From Solirubrobacteraceae bacterium (GTDB taxonomy: Bacteria; Actinomycetota; Thermoleophilia; Solirubrobacterales; Solirubrobacteraceae): a stretch of DNA of 17,809 bases. A program made the translations under genes and the position numbers. The notes under the pieces were generated by a model. That model was given only the letters and a program-made list of their open reading frames with translations. It did no database searches and was not told the DNA's origin. The stretch is from positions 1-17,809 of the forward strand of contig JADGPO010000006.1 of assembly GCA_017882405.1 (NCBI GenBank), read 5' to 3'. Within the stretch, counting starts at the first letter, position 1. Each line of letters starts with the position of its first letter. This document shows, piece by piece, positions 7,051 to 13,700 of the stretch.

Positions 7051-7988
7051 CGCACCGGTGAACCGGACGGGGCCGGGGACCTCGACCCGGCCGATGATGC
7101 TCGCGACTCCAAGCGGCGCAGCTGACCGCCAAAGTAGAGGCGCTCGAACACCGGCTGGGGAAGGTATCGCCGCAGGGCGATCACGATCGAGGCTCCGCGG
7201 CCGACGACGTAGCGCAGGCGCGGCCGCTCGCAGGTCATTGCCTCGACGACCGTGGCAGCGACGTGTTCCGGGCGAGTGGGAGAGCGCTTGACGATCTTGT
7301 CGGCCACCTCCTCGCTGGCCCAGAACAGTCCGTGATACGGACTGGTCCGGTCGTTCGCCGCCGCGGCGGTCCCGCGGTGACGAGACCAGCGGTCGGTGTT
7401 GATGATCCCCGGCTCCACGATCACGGACTGAATGCCAAACGGAGCCACCTCGAGCGCCAGTCCCTCGCCCAGGCCCTCTTGGGCGAATTTGGTCGAGCAG
7501 TAGGTCGTCACGCCGAAGCCGACGACCCGGCCGCCGATGGAGGAGATGGTCAGGATCCGCCCGCATTCGGCCTTGCGCATGTGGGGCAGCACCGCCTTGG
7601 TGACGGCGATCGTGCCGAACACATTCGCCTCGAAGGCGGCGCGGATCTCCTCTTCGGAGCAGTCCTCCAGCGCGCCGCGCAATCCCACACCGCCGTTGTT
7701 GACCAGTCCGAAGATCCCGCCGCCGGCGCTCACCGCGGTGTCGACGGCCGACTGGATGCTGGCCCGGTCGGTGAGGTCCAGAGCCAGCACGTTGAGGGAC
7801 ACCCCGCGGTCGGCGGCCGCCTGTTCGAGATCGCCGCGCTGATCGGGGTTGCGGATCGTGGCGAACACGTTGAAGCCGGCCGCGGCCAGCGCGAGCGCCG
7901 TGTCGCGGCCCAGCCCGGTGCCGCTGCCGGTCACGATCACGGTGTCGCCGGGCCGGCCGGGCCGGCCCTTCCTGCGCGCCGGGATCAT
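7047..7988 (-). CDS. Short-chain dehydrogenase/reductase (SDR)
   Basis: A 313-residue classical SDR. The cofactor motif is T-G-S-G-T-G-L-G (residues 20-27), N-N-G-G replaces the usual N-N-A-G, the catalytic serine is likely Ser150 in I-S-S-I-G-G, and Tyr163/Lys167 form Y-C-S-T-K. E-P-G-I-I-N-T-D after the active site is typical of the class. An Arg after the second strand (T-I-R-N-P) suggests NADP(H). A basic stretch (RRKGRPGR) precedes the Rossmann fold. The start at 7988 overlaps the hydrolase stop and has GGAAGG 9 bases upstream; the open frame upstream to 8414 is a shadow of the hydrolase. It probably reduces a keto group or oxidises a hydroxyl on the polyketide or lipid chain. SDRs also sit beside heterocyst-glycolipid-type synthases, which fits the context but does not prove a role. 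Confidence 0.93.
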   Translation of the reverse strand: MIPARRKGRPGRPGDTVIVTGSGTGLGRDTALALAAAGFNVFATIRNPDQRGDLEQAAADRGVSLNVLALDLTDRASIQSAVDTAVSAGGGIFGLVNNGGVGLRGALEDCSEEEIRAAFEANVFGTIAVTKAVLPHMRKAECGRILTISSIGGRVVGFGVTTYCSTKFAQEGLGEGLALEVAPFGIQSVIVEPGIINTDRWSRHRGTAAAANDRTSPYHGLFWASEEVADKIVKRSPTRPEHVAATVVEAMTCERPRLRYVVGRGASIVIALRRYLPQPVFERLYFGGQLRRLESRASSAGSRSPAPSGSPVR

Positions 7989-8833
7989 GGGCACCGGCCT
8001 TCCGCCGCCTCGGCGCCGAGCAGGCGCGCCATGATCTCGCGGATGACGACGTCGGGTTGTTCGAGCGGCCCGAAGTGACCCCACTCGGTCTGGGGCAGCA
8101 GCACCGGGTGGGGGTCGGGGAGGTGAGTGTTGAGGTACTCGAACGTGTCCAGGAAGGCTGAGTGCTCGGCGTACATGAGCGTGACCGGCGGCTGGATCTC
8201 CGCGATGCGCTCCAATGGCAGGCTGCCGATCTGGCGGTACTCCTCCGGCAGAGAGGTCTCCTCCAGCAGACGCAGCAGCGGCTTGGGATTGCGCGGCAGT
8301 CCCCGCAGCGGCCCCCACTGCGTGGGCAGATCGATCGTCGCCCCGATCAGGTAGCGCAGGTCCGAGCGGCGGTCGTCGGGGACGGGATGACCGGCCTGCT
8401 CCAGTGCGCCGCACCAGTAGGACCAGCCGACCCAGTCCTCGCCTCGGCGCCCGTCCTCCAGGGCCGGCAGTGCGGACTCGATCGCGATCACCTCGCGCGT
8501 GCGCTCCGGGTGGTTGGCCGCAAAGTACAACGCGATGTCGGCCCCGTAGCTGTGCCCGACGATGATCGGTCGCTCTATGTCCAGCGCGTCCAGCAGCTCC
8601 AGGAGGTCCTGGGTCATCGCGTCGAGGCTGTACCCCGTCGGTGGCGCATCGCTGTAGCCGTGGGCGCGCAGGTCGTAGGTCAGGACGCGAAAGTGATCGG
8701 ACAGAGCCGGCACCAGGTGCAGGTGCCAGACCGCCAGGTTGCCGGTGATGCCGTGCACCATGACCATGTCGGGTCCGTCTCCGACCTGCTGGCTGTGCAG
8801 GCGGATACCGCTGGGCAGAAGGGTCTTGGCCAT
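7985..8833 (-). CDS. Alpha/beta hydrolase, possible thioesterase or esterase
   Basis: A 282-residue alpha/beta-hydrolase fold protein. The oxyanion-region motif is V-H-G-I-T-G-N, the nucleophile elbow is G-H-S-Y-G with Ser95, the likely acid is Glu223 in Y-A-E-H-S, and the likely base is His253 in W-G-H-F-G-P. The usual strand and loop landmarks (Y-D-L-R-A-H-G-Y-S-D) are present. No signal peptide. It follows the phosphodiesterase after 22 bases, the widest spacing in the operon, and its ribosome binding site is weak. No thioesterase domain is visible in either synthase subunit within the window, so this could release the chain from the ACP; it might also be an esterase or epoxide-hydrolase relative acting later. 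Confidence 0.92.
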   Translation of the reverse strand: MAKTLLPSGIRLHSQQVGDGPDMVMVHGITGNLAVWHLHLVPALSDHFRVLTYDLRAHGYSDAPPTGYSLDAMTQDLLELLDALDIERPIIVGHSYGADIALYFAANHPERTREVIAIESALPALEDGRRGEDWVGWSYWCGALEQAGHPVPDDRRSDLRYLIGATIDLPTQWGPLRGLPRNPKPLLRLLEETSLPEEYRQIGSLPLERIAEIQPPVTLMYAEHSAFLDTFEYLNTHLPDPHPVLLPQTEWGHFGPLEQPDVVIREIMARLLGAEAAEGRCP

Positions 8834-8855
8834 CTTCAGAGCCCCGTTCGCACGG

Positions 8856-10475
8856 TCATTCGACGTACCCGAGTGCGCGCAGGCGCTCCATCACTGCGGC
8901 CTGCTCCTCAGGCTCCAGTTCGACGCTGAGCGACCGGGTGAGCGCCGGCGCGGGCGCCGATGCCGGCGCGCTGGCTGGTGGATGACGGTCGAGCTCTCCG
9001 GGCTCGAACAGCTCGGTCGCCAGCCGTCCGGCCATGTCGGCCGGGATCGGCAGCCCCAGACGATGCAGGACGAGGGGCGCGATGTCGACGATCGACATCT
9101 CAGGACCGATGACCCCGCTCTTGATGCCGGAGCCGGCTGCCAGGTAGATCCCCTCCCAGCGATGATGCCCGCGCACCTGGTCGCGTCGCGTGACGATCCT
9201 GTCGGCGGGAAGGATGGACATCGTCCCGCCCTCGGCCAGGACCATCGACAGGTCGGGTCCGAGCGCCTCGAACGGTCCGACGAACGCCTGCTCGCGCGTC
9301 CATAGATCCTGGATCAGCGGCCGGCCGCTCTGTGGGTGGCGAAGCTCCATCAGCGCCGCCGCCAGCTCGATCGAGATCTGTGCGCGGACATCCTCAGGAA
9401 GGGGATCGTCGGAGCCCGGGACCTTCTCGACGATGTGGATCCCCTGGCTGGACGGGGTCGCCGCGTAGGCCAGCGTCCGCGACCAGTCCACCGCGTTGAC
9501 GTGACGCGTCATCTCGGCAAAGCCGACGTCGGTCCCGGAGCGCTTGGGAGCGTGGCTCTCATCGTCGGCCCAGTGCAGGTAGCCCTGCTGCTCCAGCCAG
9601 GCGTTGACGGCGAACACATCACGGGTGGGCCCGAAACCGTGGTCGGAGGCGAGGATCACGGTCGCCTCGGCTCCGGCGCGCTCCACGGCCTGTCCGATCA
9701 GACCGTCCAGCGAGCGGAAGTAGCGCTCGCAGCGCTCGATCATGTCCTGCTCCCAATCGGTCGGCTGCGCGGGGCGCAAGGCCGGGTCGATGAAGCGCCA
9801 GCACAGGTGCTGGAGCTTGTCGACGCCGTCGAACATGATCGAGATGAGGTCGGCGGGCTCCTCGTCGATCAGGTACCGCAGCACCTCGCCCCAGCGCTGC
9901 TCCCGACGAATGTGGAGCTCCACCCAATCGGCGTACTCCTCCTCCGGGCAGCCGTCGATCGCCTTGACCTCCATCTCCATGTCCAGCATCTCGCGTGGCT
10001 CAAAGCCGGGTAGCTCCTTGAGCCGCTGGAACAGCCCGGGCGGATGGCAGCCGAGGCGCAGCTGGCGCCAGGGCATCATCCCGCCCGGCACGATCGCCCC
10101 CTCCACGGCGGGCGGCGGGAACATCAACGGGAAGTTCAGCGAGATGATGCGCCGGCCCTGGTCGGAGGCCAGGCTCCAGATCGTCGGCGTGCGCACGTCC
10201 TGGGAGCTGGCGTAGGCGAAGTAGATGCTCCCCGGCTCCTCCTTCTGAAAGAAGTCGAAGACGCCGTGCTGGCCGGGATGCTTGCCGGTGACCAGCGACG
10301 TCCACGCCGGCGGGGTGAGCGGCGGCATGATCGAGCGCAGCACGCCCCGGGTTCCGCGGCGCATCAGCTCGCCCAGGTTGGGCATCACGCCCGCCCGCAC
10401 GTAGGGGTCAAGCACGGTGAACGTGGCGCCGTCGAGGCCGATCAGGAGCGTCGGTGGCGATGTCGTGGCCGCCAT
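8856..10475 (-). CDS. Alkaline-phosphatase-superfamily phosphodiesterase/phosphohydrolase
   Basis: A 539-residue protein resembling the type I phosphodiesterase/nucleotide pyrophosphatase family, especially the predicted phosphohydrolase/phosphomutase group known as COG3379. It opens with I-G-L-D-G-A-T-F (metal ligand Asp15) and continues to P-P-L-T-P-P-A-W-T-S, where Thr59 is the candidate nucleophile. Further metal ligands are Asp219 and His223 in D-x-x-x-H, Asp278-His279 in S-D-H-G-F-G, and His437/His438 in G-H-H-R-W. These cover the usual two-metal site. The C-terminal part after about residue 490 is Pro/Ala/Ser-rich and ends in a helical R-L-R-A-L-G-Y. No signal peptide, so cytoplasmic. 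ATG at 10475 is chosen over GTG at 10511 because AGGAGG lies 6 bases upstream. Being next to the ACP is notable: substrates could be a phospho-acyl intermediate, a nucleotide-linked sugar or lipid, or the phosphopantetheine arm, none proven. Confidence 0.93.
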   Translation of the reverse strand: MAATTSPPTLLIGLDGATFTVLDPYVRAGVMPNLGELMRRGTRGVLRSIMPPLTPPAWTSLVTGKHPGQHGVFDFFQKEEPGSIYFAYASSQDVRTPTIWSLASDQGRRIISLNFPLMFPPPAVEGAIVPGGMMPWRQLRLGCHPPGLFQRLKELPGFEPREMLDMEMEVKAIDGCPEEEYADWVELHIRREQRWGEVLRYLIDEEPADLISIMFDGVDKLQHLCWRFIDPALRPAQPTDWEQDMIERCERYFRSLDGLIGQAVERAGAEATVILASDHGFGPTRDVFAVNAWLEQQGYLHWADDESHAPKRSGTDVGFAEMTRHVNAVDWSRTLAYAATPSSQGIHIVEKVPGSDDPLPEDVRAQISIELAAALMELRHPQSGRPLIQDLWTREQAFVGPFEALGPDLSMVLAEGGTMSILPADRIVTRRDQVRGHHRWEGIYLAAGSGIKSGVIGPEMSIVDIAPLVLHRLGLPIPADMAGRLATELFEPGELDRHPPASAPASAPAPALTRSLSVELEPEEQAAVMERLRALGYVE

Positions 10476-10476
10476 C

Positions 10477-10776
10477 TCAGGCCTCCTGACCGATCGCTTG
10501 CCGGTGCTCACAGACGAACGTGACGAGAGCTCGGAGAGTCACGTCGCGATCCTCGGGCGGTCGCTTGCCGATCGCCTCAAACCACGCCGGGAAGGGCAGG
10601 CGCCCGTAGCGGTGCTGGATCATGGTGGAGAGCACGACGATGTCCAGCGATTGCAGCCCCAGATCGGCCAAGAAGCGGGTGTCGGGCTCCAGTTCGCCCT
10701 CGTACTCCCAGTCCTCCTTGAGCTCGTCGAGCAGGCTGACGATCTCGTTCATGACATCCGGTTCGGGCTTTGTCAT
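10477..10776 (-). CDS. Stand-alone acyl carrier protein
   Basis: A 99-residue acidic protein with the carrier-protein signature L-G-L-Q-S-L-D; Ser43 is the predicted 4'-phosphopantetheine attachment site. Helix 1 (M-N-E-I-V-S-L-L-D-E-L) and the helix after the serine are as expected. The C-terminal part (residues about 60-99) is longer than in fatty-acid ACPs and carries a helix with F-V-C-E-H-R. The start overlaps the synthase stop as ATGA. It follows directly a subunit that ends in a phosphopantetheinyl transferase domain, so that domain is the obvious activating enzyme. No ACP domain is visible in the complete subunit B, so this protein may carry the chain for that KS-AT, or serve in trans for chain transfer; ACPs in subunit A upstream of the window cannot be excluded. 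Confidence 0.94.
   Translation of the reverse strand: MTKPEPDVMNEIVSLLDELKEDWEYEGELEPDTRFLADLGLQSLDIVVLSTMIQHRYGRLPFPAWFEAIGKRPPEDRDVTLRALVTFVCEHRQAIGQEA
10482..10487 (-). promoter_or_regulatory. Ribosome binding site deciding the phosphodiesterase start
   Basis: A perfect AGGAGG on the minus strand, 6 bases before ATG at 10475 and overlapping the end of the ACP gene. It is the strongest ribosome binding site in the window and argues for high translation of the phosphodiesterase. Confidence 0.88.
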
Positions 10777-13700
10777 GGCACCATCGCCGCCTCTCCGTAG
10801 GTGGTGGTGGCGACGATCAGGTTCCCGTCGCGCTCGGTGTGCACCCGGAGTTGCTCGCCGGCGGCCGCCACCGTGACCTGCCGGCTGGCGCCGTCGATGG
10901 CGGTCAGCGTGAGGGCGTGCGGCCCCTGGTCGATGCCGGTGCCGACCGCCTTGCCGGCCGCCTCCTTGGCACACCAGCAGCGCAGCAGCCACTCATCGCC
11001 GTCGCCGGCGTCCACGGCTCCGAGCAGCCGGCGCTCGCCGGGCGCCAGCGCGGCCTCGGCGAAGCCGTCGGGCAGCGCCCGCAGCAACTCCAGGTCGATG
11101 CCCATTCCGGCTCGCTGCCCCGGTCTGACGAGGGTACAGACCGCGGCCGCGAGCCCGCCGGCGTGCGCCAGGGACACGATCGGCAGCGCCCCCAGTTCCG
11201 GCTCGCCGACCAACGAGACCTGGGGGCGGCCGCGCTCGTCGGGCAGGATCTCGATGTCGGCCGGGAGCAGGTCGGCCAGCCGCTCGTCGCGCAGCCGCTC
11301 GGCGACGGCCTCCTTGGCCGCGGTCCGGGCCGCCAGCCACTCCAGTCGGCGTCCCGGCGGCATCCGCAGGCCGGCAAGCAGTGCGCGCTCGCGACGGCCG
11401 AGTACGCGGGAGGCCCACACCTGCTCCCACAGCTTGCCGTCGGGTCCCAGCCGGGAGTCCACACGGCGGCAGGTGAGCTGCGCGGCGCCCTCCAGCGGCC
11501 AGGGTGTGGAGATCGGCGTCAACTCGCCGGGGTGGGTCAGCGGCCGGAAGCGGTCGGGCACCTCGAAGCGCTTGTCGTCCCAACCGGTGAGTCGCATGTG
11601 CGCCCGCCCGTTGGAGTCGGTGACCGTGATGTCCGAGCTGACGAGTTGGTCGCCGTGCAGCCGGATGTCGGCCATGCAGTTCAGGAGCTCTCCGGGGGGC
11701 AGCGGCGGGGAGTGGAGATCCAGGCTGGCCAGCCGGAACGGGAACACCACGCGCCCGGACTGCAGCTGGTCGGCGGTCCAGAAGCCGATCAGCTGCCCGG
11801 CGGCGTCCAGCGTCACCGGATCCAGGGCGAACCAGGGGTCGGGATCGTCGCGCAACAGCCCGGTGCGGGGCAGCGTTCGCAGCGTCGCGTGCGCGCCGTT
11901 GGCGCCGACCGCCCGCACCGCCTGGACCCCCTGCCACAGCGGCTGGTGAAACATCGCCTCGCCGTAGAGCTCGGCCGGCGCAAAGCGCGATGGGCGCGCG
12001 TCGGAGAGCGCCACCTCGGCCACCGCGGCGGGCTGGTCGTACTCGGCGCCCAACAGCACCCACGCCTCCACGACCGCGCGGTCGGTCCCGTCCCGGGTGT
12101 CGTGCAGCTCGACGTGCACCGCCGGCGCCCTGGCGGACGGGTCTGCCACCCGCGCACGCAGCTCGATCTCCGCGGGCTCTGAGAACGCCAGCCACCGGTG
12201 AGCGCGCACGTCGCGCATCCCGGTGACGATGAGGTCCGGACGTAGGCTCCACGCCGCCTCGGCGAGCAACTCCATGCTCATCGCCAGCGGCATGATCGGC
12301 AGCGCGGTCAGCTCCGGATCGGCGCGCGACACAGACCGCCCGAGCGTGTGGTGCAGCAGGTAGCGATCCTGCTGGGGGTCCACGAGGCGCCGGGCGACGA
12401 GCCACCGGCCCGCCTCGGCCTCCACGATCGTGCCCAGCAGCGGGGCCGTGGGGGGCTCGACGCCGAGGTAGGCCTTCACGATGTCGGCGCTGGCCAGGAG
12501 GAAGTGCTCCATCGTGCGCAGGTGGCCGTCGAAGACGGCCGCCAGCTCGTCGTCCGGCGCGGCTGCCGGGGGCGGGCCGACTGCGGGGGGCGGCGCGACT
12601 GCGGGGGGCGGGGCGACTGGGGGCGTGGGAGCGGCCGTCGGCGGCGCGGCCTGTGGCGTGGGAGCGGCCGTCGGCGCCGCGGCGGGGCGCAGCTGCGCGA
12701 GCGTCTCGGCCGACAGGCGCAGCATCGGCCAGGTCGTGTTGAGCGCCACCCGCTCCGGCCCGGGGACCGGCGGCGCCGGCGGCGCCAGATAGTCGACGGT
12801 GCGCGCGGAGCGTCGTGCGAACAGATAATCGAGGTTGACGGGGACGTCGTGGGCGGCGAGCATGCCGGCGAGATGCAGGAGCTGCACGACGGCCGAGCGC
12901 CGCTGGACGTCGGCGGCGACCGCCACCGACGGCCGGCCTCGCAGGATGTCCTGGATGAACGCCGTCAGGTTGCCCCGTGGGCCGACCTCCACGAACACCC
13001 GCGCGCCCTCGTCGTGCAGCGCCTCGATCGTCTCCCGGAAGCGCACCGGGCTCGTCCAGTGGTCCACCAGCAGCTCGTGGACCTCGGCGACGTCGTGCGG
13101 ATATGGCGCGGCGGTCGTGCAGGACCACATCACGTCGGTGGTCGCGCGGACCGGCATCCGGGCAAACACCGCCCGCAGCTGCTCTGCGTAGGGTGCGAAC
13201 AGCGGCGTGTGGACCGCCCGGTCATACGGGAGGACCTCGCACACGATGCCCTCGTTGGCGGCGATCTGCCGCGCGCGGGTGGCGGCCGCGCGCTCACCGG
13301 AGAGCACGACCTGATGCGGGCAGTTGTCCATCGCCACGTACAGCTCGCCGCCGGCGGCGTCGGCGATCCGGCGCGCATCCTGCGCATCGGTGCCGAGCGC
13401 CAGCAGCACGGCATCGGGCACGTTGTCGCGCGCGGCGGCTTCGGCGTAGGCGTGGTTGAGCCCCAGACAGAACTCCGCCAGACGCTCGTCGGAGTCCAGC
13501 GCCAGCGCACCGCCCACCATTGCCGCCGAGTGCTCTCCGGTGCTGTGGCCGACCATCGCGTCCACGCGCCCGAGCAGCCGGCTCACCACCTCGTAGACGG
13601 CGGCGTTGGCGGTGAGCACGGACTCGACCGCCACGTCCAGGTCCATCAGCCGGTCTGCATTGGACCGGCGCTCCTCGTCGGAGAACGCCGGTCGCGGGTA

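Noticed and set aside
7051..7566. N-terminal extension of GT copy 3
   Set aside because: The extra sequence lies inside the SDR gene in another phase and ends just before the conserved W-P-F-x-G-H start region shared by all three GTs.
8834..8855. Possible internal promoter or terminator in the 22-base gap
   Set aside because: Too short for either; no inverted repeat with a T-run and no -35/-10 pair can be seen.
10476..10511. GTG start at 10511 for the phosphodiesterase
   Set aside because: It would overlap the ACP by 35 bases; the ATG at 10475 has a perfect AGGAGG 6 bases upstream and begins right before the first catalytic strand.
10770..12182. 470-codon plus-strand open frame
   Set aside because: Antisense to the DH and PPTase domains; no domain signature of its own.
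12560..12690. CRISPR-like array
   Set aside because: The repeats are short, adjacent, without unique spacers, and translate in frame as a Pro/Ala linker inside the synthase.
10993..13128. 711-codon minus-strand open frame in another phase
   Set aside because: Out-of-frame shadow within the synthase gene; extreme Arg/Ala/Gly content, no motifs.
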